Shown here one piece after another: positions 42,095 to 53,783 of a DNA stretch of 64,000 nucleotides. The stretch lies in assembly GCF_000223985.1 (NCBI RefSeq), contig NZ_AFWV01000009.1, positions 186,001 through 250,000 on the forward strand, written 5' to 3'. Source of the DNA: Thiocapsa marina 5811. Lineage in GTDB: Bacteria > Pseudomonadota > Gammaproteobacteria > Chromatiales > Chromatiaceae. Under the pieces are notes generated by a model. The model ran no database searches. It had not been told where the DNA came from and saw only the letters and a program-made list of their open reading frames with translations. Position 1 is the stretch's first letter. Every line of letters begins with the position of its first letter. Both the position numbers and the translations under genes were made by a program.

Positions 42095-42903
42095 CACCGG
42101 CTTCTCCTCGACGCCGAAAGGCGCACTCAGAGGACCATTGAGCCCGAAACATCGCCGCCGACGCACGAGAGCTTCGACGGACATAGCGGGGACAACCAAA
42201 ACCGGCAACCGCCGGCACCCAGTCGGATGCTGGAACCTCGAACAGAGCAGAGCGAGAAGGTCGCAAGCCGCAACGGCCCGCGAGACCCAAAGACCGCTCG
42301 CGGCAAGCTGCCGGATTCGATCCCGACCCTCCGTCTCGGGACGGGGATCGAGTGGCTTTGGATCCGATGGATGCTCTTCCAACCGTGCCGGCGAGGTCGC
42401 CGCACGTCCGGTCGAGCCAAGTGACGGGTCAGATGACCGTTTTGGAGGGCTCGTCCGAAAGACGCTGGTGCGACGCGCGCGCCGGGTCATGACCGACCTT
42501 CACGCCTGTCTGCTGTCGACTCCAACTGTCCATAAAAAAACAAGCCTCTGTGGCCGAACACGTGCTCTCGAGACCATAGCAAAACAGGCCCGTCGGAGAG
42601 CGGCGCGTATTATGCGATTCTTCCGGGCGGGTGGCAAGACCTTCGAGGCACGCAGGGGCACGGACAGGCGGACTTCTCGCAAGACCGACGGCACGCCCTG
42701 CCACTCCCGGCCGTAGGCTGTGTCGAGCCGCGCGAGGCGTGCTCCAGGGGGCGTAGCGGCCGTCACCCGGCGGGTGATCCCTCGGACGACCACGATCTTC
42801 AAGGCAATCAAAGCCTTGCATGAAGCACGAAGCGGTCAACTACCGGACCCAGGATCATCAGTACAACCCGTATGGAATTTCCCGGTCCTTGTGGAGACGC
42901 GGT
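42095..42903. other. Long intergenic region, no gene supported
   Basis: 809 bp. Several open frames exist on both strands but none shows a ribosome site, family features or plausible composition. A half copy of the dispersed repeat (GACGCGGTTTAATC, 42896-42909) marks the right edge at the alr stop. It could hold an unrecognised RNA or decayed gene. Confidence 0.4.
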
Positions 42904-43986
42904 TTAATCATCCTCGTAGATCAAGGGGACGCGTCGGTTGATGTTGGTGAAGAGTTGATAGGCGATCGTGCCGCTTGCCTCGGCGACCGCGTTGGCCGAG
43001 ATCTGCCCACCCCAGAGCTCGACCGGCGCGCCGATCGCGGCATCCTCGATCCCCGTCAGATCAAGGGTCACGAGATCCATGGACACACGGCCGACGATCC
43101 GGGTGATGCGGCCCCGGACCGCGACCGGCGTCCCGTCCGGTGCGTGACGCGGATAGCCGTCCGCGTAACCGACCGCGGCGACCCCGACACGGGTCGGGCG
43201 CTCGCAGACGAAGCGTCCGCCGTAGCCGACCGGCTCGCCGGGGTCGAGATCCCGCACCGAGATCAGCGCGGACTCCAACGTCATCGCCGGCCGGAGCGAT
43301 GCGGTCGACCCATGCGCCCCCTCGAACGGCGAGGCGCCGTAGAGCATGATCCCGGGACGGGTCCAGTCGCCGTGCGCGCGTGGCCAGGCGAGCACGGCCG
43401 CCGAGTTCGAAAGGCTGCGGGGCGCGCACAGCGCTGCGGTCGCCTCCGCGAAGACGCGCATCTGCTGCGCGGTGTAGTCATGATCCGGCTCGTCGGCGCG
43501 GGCGAAGTGCGACATCAGGACCACGCTTCGCACATGCCGACACTCCGCGAGCTGCGCATAGGCCGCGGCAAAGTCCCCCGGCGCGAACCCCATCCGATGC
43601 ATCCCGGAATCCATCTTCAGCCAGCAGTCGAGCGGACGCTCGGGCCGGGCGCCGAGAAGCCACTCAAGTTGCAGACGACTGTGGATCACCGGCGTCAGAC
43701 CCGCCCGATCCAGGATCCTCATCTCGTCGGGCGAGAACACCCCGTCCAAGAGCAGGATGGGCGCGCGGATGCTGGACTCGCGCAGTTCCAGCCCCTCCTC
43801 GAGATAGGCGACCGCGAAACCGTCGGCTTCATCGGCGAGGGCACGCGCGACCGCCACCGCGCCATGCCCGTAGGCATTGGCCTTGACGACCGCGAGCGCC
43901 CGGGCATCCGGCGCCAGGGCCTTGGCTTGACGGTAGTTATGTCGCACCGCATCCAGACGAATGCGGGCACGGATCGGACGGGGCAT
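42904..43986 (-). CDS. alr: Alanine racemase
   Basis: 360-residue PLP enzyme making D-alanine for peptidoglycan. The PLP Lys is in VVKANAYGHG; the second catalytic base Tyr is in the C-terminal domain near GYADGYPR; HFARADEPD and RPGIMLYG are family blocks. The start MPRPIRARI is conventional. The TAA stop lies in a solitary half of the dispersed repeat. It is transcribed away from recD2. Confidence 0.94.
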   Translation of the reverse strand: MPRPIRARIRLDAVRHNYRQAKALAPDARALAVVKANAYGHGAVAVARALADEADGFAVAYLEEGLELRESSIRAPILLLDGVFSPDEMRILDRAGLTPVIHSRLQLEWLLGARPERPLDCWLKMDSGMHRMGFAPGDFAAAYAQLAECRHVRSVVLMSHFARADEPDHDYTAQQMRVFAEATAALCAPRSLSNSAAVLAWPRAHGDWTRPGIMLYGASPFEGAHGSTASLRPAMTLESALISVRDLDPGEPVGYGGRFVCERPTRVGVAAVGYADGYPRHAPDGTPVAVRGRITRIVGRVSMDLVTLDLTGIEDAAIGAPVELWGGQISANAVAEASGTIAYQLFTNINRRVPLIYEDD

Positions 43987-44218
43987 GGCGGGCTCGGCGT
44001 GGGTTGGTGGCGTAGCTCGGGTCGTCGCGGCAAGCCTGCCGGAGCGGGCTCAGGCTCTGAGTCTATCGCACCCGAGCTGCTCGGATCAGCAAGCTGCGTG
44101 CGATTCGCACCCGACGGGATCGTCGAGCGCGATCTGACCGGCAACGTCATCGTGCGCCGCAGCGATTGCGTCGCCGATCCCGGCCCTGGCCAGCTTTCGC
44201 CGGGTCTACAATCCGACG

Positions 44219-46393
<2,175 letters not shown>

Positions 46394-46554
46394 GACGGCG
46401 AATCGGGGCGGCGGACCCCGGGATCCTCTCGGGCGATCGCGCAATCGTGCGCGCCGATCGGCTCGCGGTCCAGCGAGGGTTTCGGAGCATGACTGCAGGA
46501 TTAAGGCCGGGCTGGAGCCGGTCCGCACATGTTCCGGTACACCGGAAACGAACA

Positions 46555-46572
46555 AGGCCACCGAAGTGGCCT
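46555..46572 (-). terminator. tRNA-Lys terminator with UUCG tetraloop
   Basis: On the minus strand AGGCCAC-TTCG-GTGGCCT is a 7 bp stem with the extra-stable C(UUCG)G loop, followed by the T-rich TTGTTCGTTT. It lies 15 nt after the tRNA 3' end. Confidence 0.65.
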
Positions 46573-46587
46573 ATCCCGTCGTTTTTA

Positions 46588-46663
46588 TGGTGCGCCCTGC
46601 AGGGCTCGAACCTGCGACCACCTGATTAAAAGTCAGATGCTCTACCAACTGAGCTAAGGGCGC
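46588..46663 (-). tRNA. tRNA-Lys (anticodon TTT)
   Basis: 76 nt including an encoded CCA. The acceptor 5' GCGCCCT pairs with AGGGCGC; D-arm AGCTCAGTTGGTAGAGC; anticodon loop CTTTTAA gives UUU, read as Lys; T-arm GCAGGTTCGAGCCCTGC. All four stems pair fully. Confidence 0.95.
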
Positions 46664-46764
46664 GAAAGCCAGACAGTATAATGCCCCGCGCGGTCTTTTT
46701 GAAGGGTTACGACGCGCACCCGTCGAAACAAGTGTCGTCGCGGCCGTGCGCCTGACGGAATCGC

Positions 46765-47628
46765 TCAGCGCAACTCTTGGCCGATCCGGTCCAAACGACT
46801 TTTCGCGAGGCGCGCTTCGGTGCTGTTGGGATAACGGCTGACGACCTGCTCGAGCGACGCGCGCGCCTGATCGAACGCCTTCTGCTCGTATTGGATGTAG
46901 CCGATTTTGAGCAAGGCGCCGGGGACCTTGGGACTCTCGGGGCTCAGTTGGACCAAGCGATCGAGCTCGGCCAAGGCGGCGGGGTAATTGCGCTGGACAT
47001 AGTAGGTCTCGCCGAGCCAGTAGCGCGCGTTGTCGGTGAACTGGCCCTGCGGATAGCGCCTGAGCAGGTCGTTGAAGGCGGCTTGGGCCTCCTCGTAGTT
47101 GCGCTCTTTGAGCAGCTCGAAGGCGGCGGCATAGGCATCGCGCTCGCTGCCGCCGGTCGTCTCGGGCGATGGCAAGGACGGAATACCCGCGGCGCCGGGC
47201 GACGCGGGAATGGGTGCACCGATCGAAGGCGGCGGCGCGGGCGTACCGGCGGGAGCATCGAGACCGCTCCCGCGCAGGTCGCCGGCGCCGGCCCCTAAAC
47301 CGCCGTTCAAATCACCCGGCGCGGCGGGACCCAAGGGATCACTGCGATCGGCGCCGAGCCGAGAATCGATATCCAGGAATTGATCGCGTTGCTGGCGTTG
47401 CAGCTTTTGGATCTCGAACTGCTGCATCTCCACCAGACCGCGCAGCTCCTGCATCTCCATCTGTAGCTGCTGCATCTGGAGCAGCAGCTCCGAGCCGGCC
47501 TGATTTTCGAGAATTCGCTCCATTCGGGCAATCCGCGCCTCGAGGGCGGGGTTTGCAAAGGTCGTCGCCGGCATGGCCGCGGCGACAAGGGCCGCGGCCA
47601 GAATCGGGACAATCGCTCGGATACCCAT
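46765..47628 (-). CDS. cpoB: Cell division coordinator CpoB (YbgF)
   Basis: 287-residue periplasmic protein of the Tol-Pal system, coordinating outer membrane constriction with septal wall synthesis. A signal peptide (ATTFA cleavage), an N-terminal trimerising coiled coil rich in Gln/Met/Leu (about 25-85), a Pro/Gly linker, and C-terminal TPRs (AYAAAFELLKERNYEEAQAA, NARYWLGETYYVQRNYPAAL). AGGAG is 8 nt before ATG 47628; last gene of the tol-pal cluster. Confidence 0.93.
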   Translation of the reverse strand: MGIRAIVPILAAALVAAAMPATTFANPALEARIARMERILENQAGSELLLQMQQLQMEMQELRGLVEMQQFEIQKLQRQQRDQFLDIDSRLGADRSDPLGPAAPGDLNGGLGAGAGDLRGSGLDAPAGTPAPPPSIGAPIPASPGAAGIPSLPSPETTGGSERDAYAAAFELLKERNYEEAQAAFNDLLRRYPQGQFTDNARYWLGETYYVQRNYPAALAELDRLVQLSPESPKVPGALLKIGYIQYEQKAFDQARASLEQVVSRYPNSTEARLAKSRLDRIGQELR

Positions 47629-47741
47629 AAATGCACTCCTAAACCCTGCTCCGTTGACAATCGAGCGCTCCGCGCGCTCGAAAGTCGACCGAAGACCGCA
47701 AGCGCCGAGAAAAGCGCGATTGAATGACATTTTCAGACGAC

Positions 47742-47828
47742 TTGAATCGCGTCGACACCGACGCCTGCAAACAGACGCAAACCCTGACCCGACGGAAGGG
47801 CTTTCACTGAGAATCAGACGCGATTCAA
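47742..47828. repeat. Dispersed TRAAYCGCGTC element, copy 7
   Basis: 87 bp with perfect 12 bp ends TTGAATCGCGTC / GACGCGATTCAA. The right end supplies the TGA stop of pal. The left flank ATTGAATGACATTTTC resembles the linkers beside other copies. Confidence 0.8.
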
Positions 47829-48364
47829 TACTGGATCACGACACGCCGATTCAACCGCCACGCCTGCTCGCTATGGCCGGGATTGGCGGGGCGTTCTTCA
47901 CCGTAGCTGAGCGTGGACAATTGGTTCGGCGGCACACCGTCGGCGATCATGAGACGCCGCACCGACTCGGCGCGTTGATCGCCCAGGGCGAGGTTGTACT
48001 CGCGTGTTCCGCGCTCGTCCGTATTTCCTTCGAGGGTCGCCTTGACCCCGGTATTGGTGCCCAGGTAGCGCGCGTGGGTGCGCAGCACCGGGAGATATTC
48101 GGGCTTGATCTCGGCGGTGTCGTAGTCGAAATAGATGGTCCGCTGGTACAGAGGATTGCTCGGATCCTCCCAGGGGCCGGCATACACCGGGCGAGGCGGC
48201 TCAAGCGGGACGGTCGTGGTCGGGGCCGCGGGCTGCGGCTGCGGCGCGACCGGCTCGGGCGGCTGTTTCGGCGCGCTGGTGCAGCCGGCCGCGAAAACGC
48301 CGGCGAGCACGCCGGCGAGGAGGATGGGCGTCGACGCCCGGAGGCCCTTGCGGCTCGTTGTCAT
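47825..48364 (-). CDS. pal: Peptidoglycan-associated lipoprotein Pal
   Basis: 179-residue outer membrane lipoprotein. The lipobox is AAGC after a signal helix, then a Pro-rich linker and an OmpA-like peptidoglycan-binding domain (TIYFDYDTAEI, GNTDERGTREYNLALGDQRA, NRRVVIQY). AAGGAG is 6 nt before ATG 48364. The frame remains open upstream through a dispersed hairpin element but that part is not protein-like. The stop codon lies in a dispersed repeat. Confidence 0.95.
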   Translation of the reverse strand: MTTSRKGLRASTPILLAGVLAGVFAAGCTSAPKQPPEPVAPQPQPAAPTTTVPLEPPRPVYAGPWEDPSNPLYQRTIYFDYDTAEIKPEYLPVLRTHARYLGTNTGVKATLEGNTDERGTREYNLALGDQRAESVRRLMIADGVPPNQLSTLSYGEERPANPGHSEQAWRLNRRVVIQY

Positions 48365-48457
48365 GACAGACTCCTTCACCCCGGCCTCGGGGATTGGACG
48401 TTGGATGGTTCGGGGCGAGCCTTGCTCATGAGCTCGGCCAGGTCGCTGATCGGTAAC

Positions 48458-48594
48458 GGTAGGGTGGACGAGCGGAAGCGAGGTCCACCGAGCGCTGTGC
48501 CGGGGTCTGGTGGACTGCGCTGCGCTTGTCCACCCTACGGCGCTTGTCCACCCTACGGTGCTTGTCCAGCCTATGGTGCTTGTCCAGCGTGCGG
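48458..48594. repeat. GTAGGGTGGACAAG hairpin element, copy 3, with 4x 18 bp tandem repeat
   Basis: Left arm 48458-48489 and right arm 48509-48540. The 18 nt end of the right arm (CGCTTGTCCACCCTACGG, 48523-48540) is followed by three more copies at 48541, 48559 and 48577, the last two diverged. It occupies the tolB-pal gap. Confidence 0.75.
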
Positions 48595-48631
48595 GGCGCC
48601 GGATGAGCAAGTCCATCGTGGCGCGCCGAGG

Positions 48632-49954
48632 TCATTCGATGTAGGGAGACCAGGCAGGCTCGCGGACCTCGCCGGAATCCTGCGACAGGCGCTGGTTGCC
48701 GCCGCCGTCGATCGAAGCTGCGGCCAGGACGCCGCGACCGCCGTGGATGGTCGCGTAAATTACCATGCTGGCGTTCGGCGCGAAACTCGGTGACTCGTCC
48801 AGGCTGCCGTTGCTGAGCAGGCGCATGAAGCCGCGATCCAGATCGATCACCCCGATGCGGAACATGCCGTTGACCCGTGTGACCAGGACAATGGAGCGCC
48901 CGTCAGGCGCATAGGAGGCGCGCGCATTGTAGTCGCCCTCGGAGCTGATCCGTTGGGCCGGACCGCCGCCCGAGCCCATGCGATAGATCTGCGGGCTACC
49001 GCCGCGATCGGAGGTAAAGATGATCTGTTGACCGTCCGGCGACCAGGAGGGCTCGGTGTCGATAGCGAAATGGTCGGTCAGACGCACCAGCTCGCGGCTG
49101 GTGAGATCCAGGACATAGATGTCGGGATTGCCGTCCTTGGAGAGCGTCATCGCGAGCTTGCGCCCGTCGGGCGAGAAGGCCGGCGATCCGTTGATGCCGG
49201 GATGGCTCGCGACCAGCTCGCGACGCCCGCTGGCCAGCTCCTGGACGTAGATGGCGGCACGCTTGTTCTCGAACGACACGTAGGCGATGCGGCGTCCGTC
49301 GGGAGACCAGGCCGGCGACATGATGGGCTCGCCCGAGGAGACGATGGTCTGTGGGTTGTAGCCGTCGGCGTCCGCGACGCGCAGGGTCACGGTCTGGCCC
49401 TCGCCTTGACCGGTAGCGGTCACATAGGCGATGCGGGTGGCCGCCACGCCGCGCTGGCCGGTGAGCTTCTGGTAGATGATGTCGGAGATGCGGTGCGCGG
49501 TATTGCGCATGCCGGCCTTGGTGGAGACGATGGTGCTGCTGGCGAGTTGATCGCCGCGAAAGACGTCGTAGAGGATGAAGCTGACCCGGTAACCATTGCC
49601 GTCGGCCTCGACGCGACCGATGACCAGGTTGTTCATCCCGAGCAGGCTCCAGTCGCGCAGATCCACGTCCTCGTGACGAGCCGGCATGTCGAGCATGTCG
49701 CGTGTCGGCATCGGGCGAAAGCGGCCGGTGCGCGCCAGATCCGCGCTGATGACGGCGGCGATGTCGACCGGCGGGATCAACCCGTCGCTGACACCGAAGG
49801 GGACGACGGCGATCGGCTGGGCTGCCTCGACACCGCCGGTGACCTCGATGTTCAGGCGCGCCTGTGCCGGACCGGCCCCGAATCCGAGTCCGAATCCGAA
49901 AAGGACGACGGCAAAGGTCAGGAGGATCGAGGTGCGGCGCTGATGTCGGGGCAT
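48632..49954 (-). CDS. tolB: Tol-Pal translocation protein TolB
   Basis: 440-residue periplasmic protein. The signal peptide ends AQA; an N-terminal alpha/beta domain (IAVVPFGVSDGLIPPVDIAAVI) is followed by a six-blade beta-propeller with repeated SPDGRxIAY-type motifs (WSPDGRRIAYVS, FSPDGRKLAMT, WSPDGQQIIFTS). It binds Pal and TolA. Followed by a 267 bp gap with a repeat element before pal. Confidence 0.95.
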   Translation of the reverse strand: MPRHQRRTSILLTFAVVLFGFGLGFGAGPAQARLNIEVTGGVEAAQPIAVVPFGVSDGLIPPVDIAAVISADLARTGRFRPMPTRDMLDMPARHEDVDLRDWSLLGMNNLVIGRVEADGNGYRVSFILYDVFRGDQLASSTIVSTKAGMRNTAHRISDIIYQKLTGQRGVAATRIAYVTATGQGEGQTVTLRVADADGYNPQTIVSSGEPIMSPAWSPDGRRIAYVSFENKRAAIYVQELASGRRELVASHPGINGSPAFSPDGRKLAMTLSKDGNPDIYVLDLTSRELVRLTDHFAIDTEPSWSPDGQQIIFTSDRGGSPQIYRMGSGGGPAQRISSEGDYNARASYAPDGRSIVLVTRVNGMFRIGVIDLDRGFMRLLSNGSLDESPSFAPNASMVIYATIHGGRGVLAAASIDGGGNQRLSQDSGEVREPAWSPYIE

Positions 49955-49969
49955 AGGTGTCTGTCCTGG

Positions 49970-51316
49970 CTAGGGCCTGAAGGTGAAATTGAACTCGCGA
50001 AAGCGCTCGAACACGGGGCCGGACGGCACCGGCAGAGGCGATGCCTGATTCACCGCCGCAACGACCGATTGATCGAAGGCGGTGTTGCCGCTGCTCTGAA
50101 CCACGCGAACGCTGTTCGGCACCACATCGCCGCCCGGAATGAGCCGCACCGAGACCACGGTAGAGAGGTCACGGCCGGTCGCCGGCGGCCGCACCCAGAA
50201 TTGACGCACCCGATCGCGAATCACGGGGACATAGCGATCGGCCTCGCGCGCGAGCTGTTCCGACGCCAATGAAGACAGCAGGTCGCTCTCGCGGGTCCGC
50301 TGCGCCTCTTCTGCGGCAAGTCTGCGCTGTGCCTCCTCCGCGGCCATCCGCCTGGCCTCCTGCTCGATGCTCTCCTGAGCAAGCTCCTCGACGAGTCTCC
50401 GCTCCTCGATCTCGGCCATCAGGCGCGCCTCCTCTTCGAGCCGACGCTGCCGCTCTAGGACGGCCTCGGCATCGGCTTGGCGCTGCGCCTCCGCACGACG
50501 CTCGATCTCGGCACGGCGCTCGGCCTCGACCCTCGCGCGGCGTTCGTCTTCGGCGCGCGCCGCCTCGGATCGACGTTGCGCCTCGGCCCGTGCCGCGGCC
50601 TCCGCGGCAAGACGCTTCTCTTCGGCGAGACGTTCCGCCTCGGCCTTGGCTGCTGCGGCCTCGGCGGCCAAGCGCTCGGCCTCGGCGCGTCGTGCGGCCT
50701 CTGCACGCCGCTCGGCTTCCGCGCGCCGTTCGGCCTCGGCCCTCGCAGCGGCCTCTGCGGCCTCTCGTTCGGCCTGCGCGCGGCGCTGTGCCTCGGCCAT
50801 GCGGTCGATCTCCAGCTGACGGCGCGCCTCGGCCTCGGCTGCAGCCGCTTCGGCCTCCGCTGCCAGGCGCTCGGCTTCGGCGGCGGCGCGAGCGGCCTCG
50901 GCAAGACGCTGCGCCTCCTCGCGCTCGGCGTCGGCTTGGCGCTCGGCCTCGGCTGCTTCGGCTTCAAGCCGCTCGGTTTCGAGCCGGGCGGCCTCGGCCG
51001 CGCTCAGGTCTTCAAGCGGCACAGCATCCGGCGGCTCCTGCGCGTCCGGAATCATCTCCGTGCCGACCTCGGGACTGACCTCCGGGCTGATCTCGGGGCC
51101 GGCCGGACGCCGCGCCTGATCGGCCTGAAACTCAGCGACCATCGCCTCGAGCGCGGCGTCGCCGACGATGGTCGCCTGGACGACCCGCGGCTTGCTGCCC
51201 GCCTCCGTGATGGGTCGGTCGATCTTCACGCCCACGAAAAAGAGCAGGGCGAAAAAGACATGCAGACCCAACGACCAGTAGAAGGCCCTCGGGTTATGCC
51301 TCAGGATCTGCCACAT
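49970..51316 (-). CDS. tolA: TolA
   Basis: 448-residue inner membrane protein linking TolQR to the outer membrane. An N-terminal membrane helix (WSLGLHVFFALLFFVGVKI), a very long Ala/Glu/Arg-rich coiled helix (about 100-345) with repeated AEAERRAEA units, and a C-terminal TonB-like domain (VVSVRLIPGGDVV, NTAFDQSVVAAV). 15 nt before tolB. Confidence 0.94.
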   Translation of the reverse strand: MWQILRHNPRAFYWSLGLHVFFALLFFVGVKIDRPITEAGSKPRVVQATIVGDAALEAMVAEFQADQARRPAGPEISPEVSPEVGTEMIPDAQEPPDAVPLEDLSAAEAARLETERLEAEAAEAERQADAEREEAQRLAEAARAAAEAERLAAEAEAAAAEAEARRQLEIDRMAEAQRRAQAEREAAEAAARAEAERRAEAERRAEAARRAEAERLAAEAAAAKAEAERLAEEKRLAAEAAARAEAQRRSEAARAEDERRARVEAERRAEIERRAEAQRQADAEAVLERQRRLEEEARLMAEIEERRLVEELAQESIEQEARRMAAEEAQRRLAAEEAQRTRESDLLSSLASEQLAREADRYVPVIRDRVRQFWVRPPATGRDLSTVVSVRLIPGGDVVPNSVRVVQSSGNTAFDQSVVAAVNQASPLPVPSGPVFERFREFNFTFRP

Positions 51317-51337
51317 GTCGGGGCTCGTGCCGCAGCG

Positions 51338-51781
51338 CTAGGGCTCGCGGCGCTCCGGAGGCACCGTCACCAGACCGACCTCCGGCGCACCCGCCGCTTG
51401 AGCGACGACCATGGCACGCACGACACGCCCGTAGTCGACCCGATGGTCCGCGCGCACCAGGATCGGTGTTTCGGGCGTGTATTCGAGCACGACACGGATG
51501 CGGTCGAACAGGATCTGCTCGCTCGCCGGGGCGTTCTTCTCGTCTCCGATATCGATGTAATAGTCGCCGAACTCATCGACCGTGATGATCAGCGACTCGG
51601 TCGTCGGGCTCGGGATACCGCCCGCCTTCTCCTGCGGCAACGCCACCTTCACACCCTGCGTAATCAGGGGCGCCGTCACCATGAAGATGACGAGCAACAC
51701 CAGCATCACGTCGATGTAGGGTACGACATTGATCTCGGCCATCGGCCGGCGGCGCTGTCTGGAGCGGGTGCGCTTGAGCAT
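51338..51781 (-). CDS. tolR: TolR
   Basis: 147-residue ExbD/TolR protein. One membrane helix (YIDVMLVLLVIFMVTAPLI) with the proton-relay Asp, and a periplasmic domain. With TolQ it forms the proton-driven motor energising TolA. Confidence 0.94.
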   Translation of the reverse strand: MLKRTRSRQRRRPMAEINVVPYIDVMLVLLVIFMVTAPLITQGVKVALPQEKAGGIPSPTTESLIITVDEFGDYYIDIGDEKNAPASEQILFDRIRVVLEYTPETPILVRADHRVDYGRVVRAMVVAQAAGAPEVGLVTVPPERREP

Positions 51782-51801
51782 CTGTCGGACTCCTCGAACG
51801 C

Positions 51802-52476
51802 TCAGTTGCGGCCTTGGCGTTGCAGGAGGGTCGAGAACTCTTCCATGAACTCCTCGTAGCGGCTGTTGAGACGCTCGACCTGATGGGCGTACCTGTTGTA
51901 GGCGATGACGGCGGGGATGGCCGCGAAGAGACCGATCGCGGTGGCGACCAACGCCTCCGAGATACCCGGCGCGACCAGCGCGAGGGTCGCCTGCTCGACG
52001 TTCCCCAGCGCATGGAACGCATGCATGATGCCCCAGACGGTGCCGAAGAGACCGATGTAGGGGCTGGTGGAGCCAACCGTCGCCAGAAAGGTCAGGCTGG
52101 TCTCCAAACGGTCCATCTCGCGGCTGAGGGCGACGCGCATGGAACGCTCGGTCCCCTGCAGCACGGCCATCAAGTCATTGCCCTCGATCTTGCGCAGCCG
52201 CACGTATTCCTTGAAGCCGGCGCGGAAGATGGACGGCAGACCATGCTCGCCCTTGCGGTTCTCGCTCAGATCCTTGTAGAGCGCGCTGAGATCGCCGCCG
52301 GACCAAAAGCGCTCCTCGAAGGCATTGGCATTCCTGCGCGCGGCCGAGAGCACACGGCCGCGATCCAGGATCATGGTCCAAGAGGTCACGGAGGCGATCA
52401 CGAGCACCAGCAGAACCAACTGAACCACCAGGCTGGCCTGGAGGATAAGGTTGAACAACGATAGATCGGACGTCAT
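51802..52476 (-). CDS. tolQ: TolQ
   Basis: 224-residue ExbB/TolQ motor protein with three membrane helices: one near the N-terminus (VVQLVLLVLVIASVTSW), and two after the cytoplasmic loop (STSPYIGLFGTVWGIMHAF and ALVATAIGLFAAIPAVIAY). Its start overlaps the ybgC stop by 4 nt. Confidence 0.94.
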   Translation of the reverse strand: MTSDLSLFNLILQASLVVQLVLLVLVIASVTSWTMILDRGRVLSAARRNANAFEERFWSGGDLSALYKDLSENRKGEHGLPSIFRAGFKEYVRLRKIEGNDLMAVLQGTERSMRVALSREMDRLETSLTFLATVGSTSPYIGLFGTVWGIMHAFHALGNVEQATLALVAPGISEALVATAIGLFAAIPAVIAYNRYAHQVERLNSRYEEFMEEFSTLLQRQGRN

Positions 52477-52931
52477 GACGATGGCTCCGCTGGACCGCTC
52501 GCGAAAGGCAACAACTCGGACAAGAGATCGCCGGGCAGGCGCGCCGGGCGCAGGGTGTCGGCATGCAGGCAGGCGATCTTCACGGCGCCTCGGCAGCAGC
52601 AGGAAGCGTCGCTGTCGCGCATCACCTGCTGGTCGAACTCCAGACTCGCACCGCCCGCCCGCACCAGCCTGGAGGTCACGCTCAAACAGTCATCGAGACG
52701 CGCGGGCGCCAGATAGTCGATGTTCACCCGTCGCACGGCGAAGAGGATCCCGCAACGCGCGCGCAAGGCATCCTGCTCGTAGCCGACTGCGCGCAGCCAC
52801 TCCGTGCGCGCCCGTTCCATGAACTTCAAATAATTGGCGTAGAAGACCACGCCACCCGCGTCGGTATCTTCGTAATAGACCCGCACCGGCCAGGTAAAGG
52901 TCAACAATCGGGGATCGCTCGATGTCGGCAC
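52473..52931 (-). CDS. ybgC: Acyl-CoA thioesterase YbgC
   Basis: 152-residue hotdog-fold thioesterase. The catalytic Asp motif YYEDTDAGGVVFYANYLKF is intact. It heads the tol-pal cluster as in most gammaproteobacteria and is thought to act on acyl-CoA or acyl-ACP in phospholipid metabolism. A short Cys-rich patch (SCCCRG) is unusual. Confidence 0.92.
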   Translation of the reverse strand: MPTSSDPRLLTFTWPVRVYYEDTDAGGVVFYANYLKFMERARTEWLRAVGYEQDALRARCGILFAVRRVNIDYLAPARLDDCLSVTSRLVRAGGASLEFDQQVMRDSDASCCCRGAVKIACLHADTLRPARLPGDLLSELLPFASGPAEPSS

Positions 52932-53291
52932 TGCACGGACCGCATGTTTGGGCTTGACTTAAACCGCGGGAGTGTACCGGAAAGCACCTGTTCGGGCACC
53001 TTGCGTCGAAGGGAGCGGCGACGGCGAGAGGTTGCAGAGAATCCAGGACGCCCGAAATCATTGTCGTTGTCGCTGTCGCTGTCGCTGTCGATCGATCGTC
53101 GATGACGACAACGAACGGTCGCGTCGACAGACCTGGCGTGGTGCGCGATTGGCTCAGGTCGACACCCCCGGTCTCGGTCGGTTGGTTGTGCCGCACGACG
53201 CTCGGCACAACCTCCCCGGATGTCGGACAATGCCTGTCTTCGCGACCCGACAGACGGCCGCCTGCGCTCAACCTGCGATAAGGACCTCGAT
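52932..53291. other. Intergenic region with TGTCGC microsatellite
   Basis: 360 bp. About five TGTCGC-type hexamers run from 53062 to 53091. It must contain the ybgC-tol promoter and that of the methyltransferase-like gene; neither is clear by eye. Confidence 0.5.
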
Positions 53292-53783
53292 ATGACCCGT
53301 TTCTCGTTCCTGAAGGGCCACCGCGGCGAATACCTCGTCGTGCTGCAATTCGTGCTCTTCTTCGCCTTTGTCTTCACCCCTGCGTGGAATCCGCTCGCAA
53401 CCCCTGCGCTGATGGATGCCCTGGCGCCGTTACGCTGGCCGGCGCTGATCGCCTTTTGGGCGGTCGCCCTCGTCCTCGGCGGGTTCGGCTCGGTCCATAT
53501 CCGCGAGTATCTGACACCGTTGCCCTATCCGGTGGATCACAGCCAGCTGGTGAAGCACGGCGTCTACGCCCGGGTTCGCCATCCGCTCTACAGCAGCCAG
53601 CTCTTCGCGGCGGCGGGCTGGGTGCTCTTCACGCTCAGCATCCCGCACCTTGCGATCCTGGTCATCGGCTTCGTCTTCTTCGACTACAAGGCCAGCAAGG
53701 AAGAAGGCTGGTTGACCGAACGTCATCCGGAGTATGCGGAGTATGCGAAGGAGGTGAAGAAGCTCGTGCCCTTCCTCTACTAA
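53292..53783 (+). CDS. Isoprenylcysteine methyltransferase-family (ICMT/PEMT-like) membrane protein
   Basis: 163-residue membrane protein with about four helices and the C-terminal SAM-binding signature of the ICMT/PEMT group: GVYARVRHPLYSSQLFAAAGW and a later EEGWLTERHPEYAEYAKEV. It probably methylates a lipid or membrane-associated substrate; which one is unknown. AAGGA precedes ATG 53292. The TAA stop is part of the repeat at 53780. Confidence 0.85.
   Translation: MTRFSFLKGHRGEYLVVLQFVLFFAFVFTPAWNPLATPALMDALAPLRWPALIAFWAVALVLGGFGSVHIREYLTPLPYPVDHSQLVKHGVYARVRHPLYSSQLFAAAGWVLFTLSIPHLAILVIGFVFFDYKASKEEGWLTERHPEYAEYAKEVKKLVPFLY

Noticed and set aside
48523-48594. Possible CRISPR array
   Set aside because: The 18 bp units are directly adjacent, with no spacers and no cas genes.
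48365-48616. N-terminal extension of Pal rich in repeated WTS
   Set aside because: It is translation of the 18 bp tandem hairpin repeat; the real start at 48364 has an AAGGAG site and signal peptide.
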